Source: Dolomedes plantarius
Lineage: Eukaryota > Arthropoda > Arachnida > Araneae > Dolomedidae
Reading direction: 5' to 3'
Assembly: GCA_907164885.2 (NCBI GenBank)
Contig: OU015496.1
Coordinates: 162,266,821-162,330,820, forward strand
DNA length: 64,000 nucleotides
The notes beneath the pieces were generated by a model. It made no database searches, was not told the DNA's origin, and saw only the letters and a list, made by a program, of their open reading frames with translations. Below are positions 56,401 through 64,000 of this stretch, piece after piece; the stretch's first letter is position 1; the number at the start of each line of letters is the position of its first letter. The translations under genes and the position numbers were made by a program.

Positions 56401-57813
56401 TTTCGAAACTACTTGTTGGGAACAAAATTTAAAATTATCACCGATTGTGATGCTTTCCAAAAAACGATGCACAAAAAAGACCTACCAGCTAAAATTGCTC
56501 GATGGGCATTGATGTTAGAAGACTTTGATTATGAAGTTTGTCATCGACCCGGTAGACAGATGAAACATGTTGATGCTTTAAGTCGTAACCCCATTCTTGT
56601 AATTACCTCAAATGATATCACTCAAAAGGTGAAAAATGTCCAAGACCAGGATGTATTTATATCTAAAATTAAATCTATGCTTGAATCTACACTTTCTGAT
56701 GAATTTTTTGTTAAAAACGGAATTCTTTATAAACTTCATCAGGATGCCGAACTTTTAGTAGTACCACAAATGATGCAGAAAGAAATAGTGCTAAACGCCC
56801 ATTCACAAGGTCATTTTGCTTCACAAAAAACCGAATTAATTGTTTCTCGTGAATTTTTCATTCCTCAACTTAAGAAATTAGTTCAAGAAATTATTTCGAA
56901 CTGTATTCCTTGCATTTTGTCCTCGCGAAAATCTGGAAAACAAGAAGGATACCTTCACCCCATTCCAAAAGGTGATGCACCCCTTGAATGTTACCATTGC
57001 GACTTTTTAGGACCTTTACCATCGACAAAAAAATGTTATAAGTATCTTTTTACAGTAGTTGATGCCTTTTCCAAATTTGTATGGATCTATCCCGTGAAGT
57101 CCACCTCTACGAAAGATGCCTTAGACAAATTATCCTTGCAACAAACTACATTTGGCAACACTTCAAAAATCATTACTGACAAAGGTAGCGCATTCACATC
57201 TTCAGAATTTCAAAGTTACTGCCAGGAACAGTCAATTGAACACATTTCAATAGCAACAGGTGTGCCACGTGGCAACGGTCAGGTTGAGCGTGTTCATGGC
57301 ACAATTATTCCCGTTTTAACTAAGTTAGCTCTAGATGAACCTGACAAATGGTTTAAATATGTCCCAAGATTGCAACGTATCTTAAATAGTACCACCACAC
57401 GCAGTACAAAATTCACACCCTTTCAACTTTTAATTGGTGTTAAAATGAAACAACAAGAGGATCTACAGATTAAAAATCTTCTTGACGAGGAACACCACCA
57501 AAGAATTCTTGATGACAAAGAAGCGTTACGTATCGAAGCTAAACGAAATATCCTCCGTTTACAGGAAGAAAACATACGACAATATAACAAACGGCGTAAA
57601 CCGGCTTGTAAATACAAGATCGGTGACAAAGTGGCAATACAACGAACTCAATTTGGAACCGGATTAAAGCTCCGACCAAAGTTCTTCGGACCATATGAGA
57701 TCACGAACATCAACCCCAACGATCGTTACGAAGTTCGAAAGTTAGGACATCACGATGGTCCAACCATAACATCAACTGCAGCGGACAAAATGAAACAGTG
57801 GTGCAGAAACTGA
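53494..57813 (+). CDS. Gag-Pol polyprotein of Ty3/gypsy retrotransposon
   Basis: One frame of 1439 codons from ATG 53494 to TGA 57813, with no gag-pol frameshift. Residues about 25-105 (LRKFTGFKQPF...LKDLISICNLLHL) resemble a DEK/SAP-type DNA-binding fold. About 190-345 is the capsid region. Two zinc knuckles follow, CFSCGLRGHKSNQC (374-387) and CYGCKSFGHVHANC (396-409). Protease LCDTGSQATLI has its Asp at 460. Reverse transcriptase YMDD is at 768-771, RNase H HTDAS at about 917. Integrase has an H2C2 finger from His 1103 and catalytic D1170, D1229 and E1265 (35 residues between the last two). The tail LKLRPKFFGPYEI is an SH3-like domain; no chromodomain is seen. It copies RNA to DNA in virus-like particles and integrates it. 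All catalytic residues are present, so it may be functional. No envelope gene follows. Confidence 0.96.
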   Translation: MATLNDYPNIAKSLKIGSTNQIKVLHRLIFGTDGDRQNRTRLRKFTGFKQPFVLEATKQKVLKEFSLKDLISICNLLHLEFSTDPDKCANTILMSLSDLSLLKAEFSDLSECEVNDDSLPGARSSQTNSVIEENRSPFSPTIDAKESSNKQNTHISVGESDQNSLPSVETANLSFQLFSLKDVVDLIKPFSSRDNYSVENFISDVEELFCLYQINNPIHQITFVRKCLTGPAQTLIRSIRGITNWEQLKHHLLDEFSDKINGIQLHKLMESRRMKPFETLQEYFLAMRDLAHKGSLDDSSLFEYVINGIPDSTNNKVILYGCKSVPEFKEKLKIYEQIFNRSQNFRQNNQKKIDASYLNVKVDNTRSPNTQPVCFSCGLRGHKSNQCLNKSHGKQCYGCKSFGHVHANCPKSYRNSKPKPDSQKPISDKTVNALSPETSSKNPMHVDIQLAGIQLTALCDTGSQATLINEKTYRRIGSPPLQPTNIPFSGIGKNQVHSIGFFQNSIEIQTITLPAKIHVLEDDLIPFDVIIGIDFLQQTQFTFDKDGIRLCKTPENNTFVNIANVSDDQAFPFDLSHILNSETREEVQNIVTSYKPHKVQDTEIKMTILLQDEIPVAQRSRRLPFAEQKIVESQIQDWLNDGIIKESCSDYAAPIVLCKKKSGDYRLCVDYRKLNRKMIKDKFPLPLIEEALDKLGKSRVFTSLDLKNGFFHVPMEPNSTKYTSFVTHEGQYEFLRVPFGLCNSPSVFQRYVYTVFRNLIRDNVLIVYMDDLLIPSNDEVEGLQKLRLVLQTAADYGLELNFKKCQFLQRKIEFLGYIIENGVVKPSPTKTQAVQNFPQPQTPKQVQSFLGLTSYFRKFIPNYALIARPLSDLLRDNVEFNFDSEQIAAFQQLKNILSQNPVLHVFQQGYPLELHTDASSLGFGAVLLQQSDDGQFHPIHYFSRKTTVQQEKYHSYELEVLAVIEALKKFRNYLLGTKFKIITDCDAFQKTMHKKDLPAKIARWALMLEDFDYEVCHRPGRQMKHVDALSRNPILVITSNDITQKVKNVQDQDVFISKIKSMLESTLSDEFFVKNGILYKLHQDAELLVVPQMMQKEIVLNAHSQGHFASQKTELIVSREFFIPQLKKLVQEIISNCIPCILSSRKSGKQEGYLHPIPKGDAPLECYHCDFLGPLPSTKKCYKYLFTVVDAFSKFVWIYPVKSTSTKDALDKLSLQQTTFGNTSKIITDKGSAFTSSEFQSYCQEQSIEHISIATGVPRGNGQVERVHGTIIPVLTKLALDEPDKWFKYVPRLQRILNSTTTRSTKFTPFQLLIGVKMKQQEDLQIKNLLDEEHHQRILDDKEALRIEAKRNILRLQEENIRQYNKRRKPACKYKIGDKVAIQRTQFGTGLKLRPKFFGPYEITNINPNDRYEVRKLGHHDGPTITSTAADKMKQWCRN

Positions 57814-57946
57814 ACACCAATACCACTGTGTTGAACACTGCTTAATTTTTTGAAATATTTTTCCTTTTTCTGCTTTTTTTCTTTTTATCTTTTCAGAATT
57901 ATTGTTTACAACCCAGCCGCGGACGTCTGGAAAGTCAGAACGGCCG
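57814..57946 (+). other. Short 3' untranslated region before the 3' LTR
   Basis: 133 bp with a pyrimidine run (57850-57893) and no clear polypurine tract; GGAAAGTCAGAACGGCCG directly precedes the LTR and is the only candidate. Confidence 0.5.
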
Positions 57947-58205
57947 TGTGAGAGTGAGTTTGGCAACACAACTGAACTATTACTACAACTTCCACTCCTC
58001 ACTACTGCGGCACGAAGGACTTTAAGCGGATGTGTTGTTCTGCAAGCTCCCGATGTTTAGCTCTTTTGATGCTTCTGTGTTTATTTTTTAATTTCATACT
58101 AAGTGTTAGTCCTGTCTTGTAAACATCGTCTAGTTTAATTAAATGTTCAAAATAATTAAGTCTAATGATTCACTTCTAAAGGAAGGAGTACTAACTCCTT
58201 CCTAC

Positions 58206-58206
<1 letters not shown>
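57947..58206 (+). repeat. 3' LTR of gypsy element
   Basis: Identical in all 260 bp to the 5' LTR, with the same terminal hairpin. Followed at once by (TA)n. Confidence 0.95.
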
Positions 58207-58273
<67 letters not shown>

Positions 58274-58689
58274 AATGTATATATACATATCCCTCATTCC
58301 TGCAGCTGACCACTTATTTCAGGAATAAAAACAATTTTTTTTAAATCCGATATATAAGAAATGCCTGGCAAAAAAAGAGAGAAAAAAATGGTATTTCCCG
58401 AAACTCTGATAACAATCAACTCTTCACTTTATGCATTGAAAAAAACACATTAAAAATCACTAACTAAAAATCATTATTTTAAATGCAATATATATATATA
58501 TATATTTAACCTTGCTGTTGTATACTGCTGAAATCCTATTTGTTCCAAGACTAACTCCAATACCCAAGAGCACTGCAGATTTACAACATTTATAATGAAA
58601 AATAATTATAAGTGAAAATTCACCATTTATAAATAAAAACATGATTCTTAATTTAATCGAGGATTTCTGTAACTCCCATGGGAAATAGG
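58207..58689. other. Microsatellite and AT-rich DNA
   Basis: (TA)n and (TG)n runs at 58207-58285 continue the tract split by the retrotransposon. A short (TA)n lies at 58487-58505. No gene. Confidence 0.7.
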
Positions 58690-59034
58690 GTTGCTGTTGT
58701 TACTTATGCCCGCTGGTCGGAGTAATCGATACCAGGTCCATATTGGCTCGCGGGCAGAGGGGTGCGGCTCCGGCTCACAATGGACACCACACTGGTCGGA
58801 GTCCGATTTAGCCAGGGGCCGCCTCAATTTTGACTGACATCCCCAGGGGCGACATCTAAGGATATCGTACCTTCTCCCACCATCTCTGACTTCATAGAAA
58901 GACTTTCCGGCCTACAGATGTAACGTTCCCATATCTGTCCTAGACGCAGAGGCATTTAACGGCGTTCGTCGTGATTTGAACGGATCAGCCCTAATTAGAA
59001 GCCCAACGCGCTACAACTAGGCTACCTCGGGCCC
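58690..59034 (-). mobile_element. tRNA-derived SINE, second type of head
   Basis: Minus strand from 59034 reads CGAGGTAGCCTAGTTGTAGC (A-box region) and CGTTCAAATCACGACG (B box). The body has GGCGACATCTAAGGATATCG on the plus strand, the same central motif as the SINE at 8545-8785, while the heads are different. GC content is well above the surroundings. The left border is approximate. Confidence 0.75.
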
Positions 59035-59370
59035 ACGGAAAATAGTAAGTGATATGATTCAAGGTTAATCAATATGAAAGTTAGGCGAGATTAAAAGTTA
59101 TCTAAAAGGCCAAAGAGAGATAAATAATTCTCTTGACTAGTCGACTGTGAGATGTTTATTACCTCCGACAACTAATTTCGTCTCAGGGATCAACTCTCTG
59201 GAGATGAACAGTATTAATAATGTAGTGTAGTTGGTGTTGATCGTGCAATGTAATGTTATGAAGCTGTGGTACACGTGCGAACTTCTTGTAATTTGATCGT
59301 GAGGATACTTTAGACTTTTAGTCATGCCTAAGGTTGGATTGGTTTGGTTCGGTTTAGAGAGATATGATCA

Positions 59371-59520
59371 TTTTTTTTTTACACGAGAGCTGATTAGACC
59401 GGGACCTACTGCCTAAAGCCGATTCCGAGCATCTACTAACGTCCATGCAAAGAGCGGGACTCGAACCCACAAACTCCGGTACTGAGTGCCTGCGCCCTAG
59501 CCATTCGGCCATCATACAGC
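59371..59520 (-). mobile_element. tRNA-derived SINE with poly(A) tail
   Basis: Minus strand from 59520: TGGCCGAATGGCTAGGGCG (A box) and GTGGGTTCGAGTCCCGCTC (B box, a perfect consensus), like a class II (Leu/Ser) tRNA head. A 60-bp unrelated body and a run of ten A (T run at 59371-59380) follow. It is short and complete. It does not share the body of the other two SINEs. Confidence 0.85.
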
Positions 59521-60217
59521 TAGATGTTTAAAGAGTACAGTAAAGTACAAGCTTTGAAATCATTGTTATAGTGAATCGGTATTTTTCAGTTCAAGTCACT
59601 GAAGCATTAACATACTTTACTACTAATCAGGTTGTTTGAAGCGAAACAACCTGATTATATAACCAGAACTACAAGATAAAAAACAAAGTAATAAAGATTG
59701 CAAAAAATAAGTAATCCTGGAGAAGCAATAACTTGCTCAAGAGCATTCTAAACTCTCAAAATTTATGTTGTAATGCCTTTTCTTTTTCACACCTAAATTA
59801 CATGTTACATATTCAGTAATACTTTGCAAAAACTAGGACAGCATGGGTTACAAGGATTAAAAAGGATTTTTCTTCATAAGGATTTCCAGAAACTAGAACA
59901 AATTTAGAAACATTTTTCTGACACAAACAAAACTGGTTAATCCGTTAAAGCTCTTCTTTGACTAACATTATCTTATTTCTATTGTACATGGTTTTAAATA
60001 TAACTCACCGTGATTGTTTCTTTACATTTTCGACTGTTTATATAATGTTTATTATATTATCTAAACCTTTTGATTGCCTACAATATTATTTTGCATTGTG
60101 TTTCAAAACTTTTTGCGTATGGCACACATATTTAAATTACTAACGAAATATTTCATTATTGCCACTACGTTTTTAAGCTTAATACACAGACACACACACA
60201 TACATATACTATATATA
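59521..60217. other. AT-rich DNA, nothing recognised
   Basis: No gene. A short inverted pair around GGTTGTTTGAAGCGAAACAACC lies at 59630-59652. A (CA)n run precedes the Tc3-like element. Confidence 0.5.
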
Positions 60218-61732
60218 CAGTGCGTGTAAAAAATTTTAGGGCAGCAAAAAAAGTTAATTTTTTGATAAATATCAAATCAGATGAAAAAAGTTTACTTTGA
60301 TGTGTATCTTAAAGTTGAAAAGCTAATAAAAATCAACAAAATTTATCTGTAAGTATTTTATTACGAAAATAAAATAATTATAAAAAAAAAACCACTTTTT
60401 TTGCATGTTTAAAAACTTTAAAAGGACAGCAAAATAAAAACAATACAATAACGAAGAAACAAATACTTAATATGTTGTGCACCTACCATTGTTTTTAATG
60501 ACTGAAAATATTCGATCTTTCAGGGACATATTAATTTTTGGCACAGTTCGGGACTGGTTTTGTACCATTCATCTTCAATGGTAGATCTTAGTTATGAAGC
60601 TGAGGAAAAAATGTTTTCCATTTTTGGAAACTCGTCTTTCTAGATCTCCCCTCAAGCTCTCGATAGGGTTTAGATCAGGATTTCTGGGTGGCCATTGCAA
60701 AAAAACTTCAATATTTTTCTTCTGGAACCAGTGTTTTGTCCTACGGCTTGTGTGGGTAGGCGCATTATCTTGCTGATAAATCCATTTTTCCCTTGCTAGA
60801 AGTGTTGCAACAGTTGAAAGATGGTCAAGAATAGATTTTAGATGTACCTTTCAATTAACTTTTCCTAAAAGAAATGCAAGTGATCCCGCGCCGTTAAACG
60901 AAAAGCAGCCCCATGTCACAACGGAACCGCCATCTAATTGACGCTTCGAGAAAATTTCTTTCTCTTTTCCCGAATAATGCCAGTAATACTCCCAGATGTC
61001 AGGACCATCTGAAATCCATTTTTTTTCATCGAAGAAAATAACCTGCAGCCATTTGTCGTCCAAAATCATCACTTGTCTTGCAAACTGTAAACACTGGGAC
61101 TTTGGGTTTAGTCAGTAAAGCCGGTTTATACAATTTTGCTGTGTACTGGAAATTCCCCGATCTAGTAATTGTATTGAAGATTGTATTCTTGCACACACTG
61201 AACCCAGTTGTTCGTAAAATTTCTTTCCTTGAGTATTTTTCAGTTGATTGTAACTTTAAAACTCTCCTTTCACCTCTGGGTGACAAGACTTTTGGTCTGC
61301 CTCCAGCGTTCTTTTTCCGTACTCGTCTTTTAACCTTAAAAAATTGTTGATGACAGTTTTAGGTCTTCATATCTTTTTTGCAATAAACCGACAACTCATT
61401 TCTGACAGTGCAAAAGATTCAACAACACATTTATCATATTCAGTCAGTTTACTTGCTTTTGGCATTATTACAAAATTAACGAAACTCTTAATAGAAAACG
61501 TCAGAAAAATCACTATGCAAGAGTTTTTAACGAGCAGACCAATAACAGTTTTACGTAACATTTCTATATTAAAATAGTGGTGTCCTTTAAGTTTTTACAC
61601 GGGCGAAAATAGTGTTTGTTTGCATAATTATTTAATTTTTCGCAGCATTAAATTTCCATTTCAATTATCTCATTTTGAATTAATCACAATTTTCACAATT
61701 GTTAGCTGTCCTTAAAGTTTTTACACTCACTG
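60218..61732 (-). mobile_element. Tc3-like element, 1.5 kb
   Basis: Ends CAGTGCGTGTAAAAAATTTT and, from the right, CAGTGAGTGTAAAAACTTTA, with TA at 60216-60217 and 61733-61734. It carries one decayed transposase on the minus strand. Confidence 0.9.
60467..61465 (-). pseudogene. Tc3-like transposase pseudogene
   Basis: The start MPKASKLTEYDKCVVESFAL at 61465 gives the first helix-turn-helix. Frames then shift several times: MSPRGERRVLKLQ, GRQMAAGYFLR, VIFFDEKKWISDGPD (first catalytic Asp), YQQDNAPTHTSRRTKHWFQK (second Asp) and WPPRNPDLNPIESLRGDLER (Glu). I count 35 residues between the second Asp and the Glu, one more than the usual 34, because of an extra codon in a T-rich run (VFLQW). It ends NNGRCTTY at 60467. 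Not functional. Confidence 0.85.
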
Positions 61733-61734
61733 TA

Positions 61735-61736
<2 letters not shown>

Positions 61737-61790
<54 letters not shown>
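61737..61790. repeat. (TA)n between Tc3 and Tigger
   Basis: TA tract that joins the right end of the Tc3-like element to the left end of the Tigger. Confidence 0.9.
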
Positions 61791-61793
<3 letters not shown>

Positions 61794-63239
61794 TAGACGC
61801 TCGTTAATTCGAACTCGGTTAATTCGAACTTTCGGTTAATTCGAACTAATCCAAAGACCCCAAAAAACTTGTATTGGAGTTAATGTTAAAAATATCTGAT
61901 TAATTCGAACTAAATTTTTATCACTTCGGTTAATTCGAACTAAAAATTTGACAAAATAAAATTCTTTTTCCTCGTTTAATGGAGAAAATACACACTGTAT
62001 TTATTATTTTTTGTGTCAAAATTTCTTTTCTGTGTAAAGAGGCACATGCCTGCATTCCTAGACTATTTTGTCCGCTAAACGTTAGTAGCTATTGTCCTTC
62101 TTATTAATGCTAAACGGAAAAAGCAATTTTCCTTTATTTGGATCGATTTTCTTAGAATTTCAGAAAAACTAGTCTTTACTACAGATTCTAGGGAGCTGCG
62201 TCAGTTATAACTGCAGTGCAGACAAGTTAATGTGGTCTAGTTTTTCTTCCTCATTGTGTGGTGTGAACGTGTAAAAATTCAGGTTGTCTACACGTGGAAA
62301 GTTCAAAACCCTAACTTTGGAGATAAAAGTAGAAATTTTAAAGAAAATAGAGAATGGCGAATTTAAAACAAAGTTAGCAGCTGACTATGGAATTTAAAAA
62401 AATGCCTTGTCAACTAATTTGAAAAACAAGGAGTCAATTTTAGATTCATGGGAAAAATCAAAATTTGCTAGAGGAAGGAAACGCACGGGAAATGCGTCCC
62501 AAGAAGTTCTAGAAAAAGCTCTACTGCTATGGTTCCAGGATGTTAGATCTCGAAATTTTCCGATAAATGGACCCCTAGTGCTGACGAAGGCTGTCGAATG
62601 GCAAGTCGAATGGGTATTGAAGATTTTAAATGCAGTGATGGATGGCTTTCTCGATTTAAGTCAAGACACAATATTTCTTATCAAACTGTAGGTGGCCAAA
62701 GCTCTGATGTAAACGAATACGTATGCATTAATTTCGATAGGAAATTGCCAGGGCTTTTCTCTACTTACCTGCCGAAAGATAAATTTTTAATGCGGCCATA
62801 ATGGAGAAAGCCATAATTGACTATATTAAAATTCTGAAAGCATTTATTCAGATGGAATCTTCCTCTGAAAATGAATTGAAATGTTTACTTCAAATCGAGA
62901 ATCTGGCTGAACAATGTAGGCATCATAAACAGAACCATTTTACATCCATTTTACAGTTTTTCCCCAAAGTGTAATTCATATTTTTAATAAAAGTTTACTT
63001 TATACTGCATATATTCTGCTTCATTTTATGATTAAGGTAAGTCTGCATTGCTTTTTAATATGTTTAACTTTAGATAACATAGTATAATATATTTTCTGGG
63101 GTTATACGTACTAGGAGATTTTATTCTTCTGTGATACACATTTAAAGTTATATATTTTCTCTTAGCATCGGATAATTCGAACTTCGCATAATTCGAACTT
63201 TTTTCTGAGAACCTTTGAGTTCGAATTAACGAGCGTTCA

Positions 63240-63242
<3 letters not shown>
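61791..63242 (+). mobile_element. Tigger (pogo) element, internally deleted, 1.45 kb
   Basis: Ends CAGTAGACGCTCGTTAATTC and, from the right, CAGTGAACGCTCGTTAATTC, with TA-rich flanks. Several TTAATTCGAACT repeats lie inside the left end, and two TAATTCGAACTT copies near the right end. Encodes a CENP-B-like protein without its catalytic part. A second copy of its left 590 bp is at 20697. Confidence 0.9.
62310..62974 (+). pseudogene. Tigger/CENP-B-type transposase, catalytic domain deleted
   Basis: From about 62310 the frame reads ILKKIENGEFKTKLAADYG (first helix-turn-helix), then after a stop and a frameshift ALLLWFQDVRSRNFPINGPL (CENP-B-type second DNA-binding domain) and, in another frame, GIEDFKCSDGWLSRFKSRHN. 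Coding similarity then jumps near 62795 to a C-terminal tail ending LQFFPKV at 62974. The whole DDD domain, about 250 residues, is missing. The result could at most be a DNA-binding fragment. Confidence 0.82.

Positions 63243-63311
<69 letters not shown>
63243..63311. repeat. (TA)n microsatellite
   Basis: TA tract between the Tigger right end and the next Tc1. Confidence 0.95.
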
Positions 63312-63312
<1 letters not shown>

Positions 63313-64000
63313 TGCCACTGAATTAGGGATAGCAAAGCCTATGCAAATTGTGTAGCGCTGGGCATCATGTATCGCAAGTGAGGGCGCTGTGCATATATAG
63401 CGCGTACTGTGGTTGTTCTGAATTAGTTGTTGGAATTGTCAGTATGGGTAAGCTGCCTGATTTAGACGCCTTCGATCGCGGACAAATCGTAGGTGCGCGA
63501 CGAATGGGCCATTCAATTTCCGAAATCGTCAGACAGCTAGGATTTTCAAGGTCGACAGTGTCAAGAGTATACTAAGAATACATGGATGGTGGAAAAAAAC
63601 TAGCGATCGGGCAAACTGCAAAGGACAATTAGCCTTGACAGTGCGTGGTGAGAGACGGCTCAGGCTTATTGTACGTAGCCAGCGAAGCCAAACATTAGCT
63701 CAAATTACCACCCAGTTTAATGACGGTGCCAGTCGTACAGTCAGTAAACGGACTGTGCAACGCTCGCTTCGGGAGCCGTCGACCTACGAGAGTACCATTG
63801 CTCTATACTCGCCATCGGCTGCACGTCTTGCCTGGGCAAGAGAGCACAGAGACTGGAGTGTAGAGGACTGGAAACGAGTAGCATGGAGTGATGAGTCTCG
63901 AATTCCGACTACTTAGCGCCGACGGGAGGCTGAGAATATGGCTTCAGGCTCATGAAGCCATGGATCCTGCATGCCTGGCTGGAACTGTAAAAGGACATGG
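63312..64000 (+). mobile_element. Tc1-like element, cut by the window end
   Basis: Begins with AAGTGCCACTGAATTAGGGA after (TA)n, then a 5' untranslated part and a transposase that leaves the window. The right end is not seen. Confidence 0.75.
63444..64000 (+). pseudogene. Tc1-like transposase, partial and broken
   Basis: The start MGKLPDLDAFDRGQIVGARR at 63444, helix-turn-helix SISEIVRQLGFSRSTVSRVY, then a TAA at 63573-63575 in place of a Gln or similar codon. Next come KTSDRANCKGQLALTVRGER, SRTVSKRTVQRSL and WKRVAWSDESR (first catalytic Asp block). A frameshift follows near 63895, and ADGRLRIWLQAHEAMDPACL runs on in another frame to the window end. A Tc1 (DD34E) family common in animals. 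The catalytic half lies outside. Confidence 0.85.

Larger units (their letters stand above)
52047..58206 (+). mobile_element. Complete Ty3/gypsy retrotransposon, 6160 bp
   Basis: Two LTRs of 260 bp (52047-52306 and 57947-58206) begin TGTGAGAGTGAG and end CTCCTTCCTACA, and by base-for-base reading they are identical. Between them are a primer-site candidate, a 1.2-kb leader and one uninterrupted Gag-Pol frame. Domain order protease, reverse transcriptase, RNase H, integrase defines Ty3/gypsy. It lies in a (TA)n tract, so the 4-5-bp target duplication cannot be told apart from the repeat. Identical LTRs and an open frame indicate very recent insertion and possible activity. Confidence 0.97.

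Noticed and set aside
59371..59520. A functional class II tRNA gene
   Set aside because: A and B boxes are good but no acceptor stem closes, and a poly(A) tail ends the unit; it is a SINE.

Overview
The window looks like AT-rich, intron- and repeat-dominated DNA of a metazoan, most likely an arthropod and possibly a chelicerate. The reasons are the very low GC content, very long (TA)n tracts, the mix of transposable elements (Tc1, Tc3, several mariner lineages, pogo/Tigger, Helitrons, hAT, piggyBac, Ty3/gypsy, tRNA-derived SINEs) and the absence of any bacterial gene organisation. The species cannot be fixed from sequence alone. I find no convincing host gene with exons. Nearly every recognisable open frame belongs to a mobile element, and nearly all are broken.

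Layout: 0.4-2.4 kb is a satellite of about 187-bp monomers with traces of higher-order structure. 2.4-7 kb is AT-rich DNA with a 0.5-kb direct duplication and a small broken frame. 7-10.3 kb holds short inverted-repeat elements and a SINE. 10.3-14.9 kb is a Ginger2-like (integrase-type) DNA transposon remnant carrying a DD41D mariner and a Helitron, the Helitron itself carrying a long-TIR mariner. 15.6-17 kb has dispersed repeats. 17.6-24.6 kb is a second satellite (about 210-225 bp monomer) split by a mariner (with a hAT MITE inside), two Helitrons, a Tigger piece, a Tc1 and a second mariner. The satellite monomers act as empty sites that date and delimit these insertions.

26.3-34.7 kb has the two ends of one Helitron class. 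Inside its tandem repeats sits a 4.86-kb terminal-inverted-repeat element (28018-32880) with arrays of GTTGGCCCAAC at both ends, an AT target duplication and broken minus-strand coding blocks, one with a YqaJ-nuclease-like ASPD motif. I consider this the most interesting object in the window and it may be an undescribed ISL2EU/PHIS-like family. 35.3-37.5 kb is a decayed gypsy end. 38.5-39.9 kb is a Tc1. 41-45.8 kb is an old hAT with a hAT MITE, followed by an internally deleted piggyBac. 46-51 kb has MITEs, a 320-bp tandem repeat and a fold-back element.

52047-58206 is a complete Ty3/gypsy retrotransposon with identical LTRs and one 1439-codon Gag-Pol frame. It is the only intact gene here and a very recent insertion. 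58.2-64 kb has two more SINEs, a Tc3, a Tigger and the start of another Tc1.
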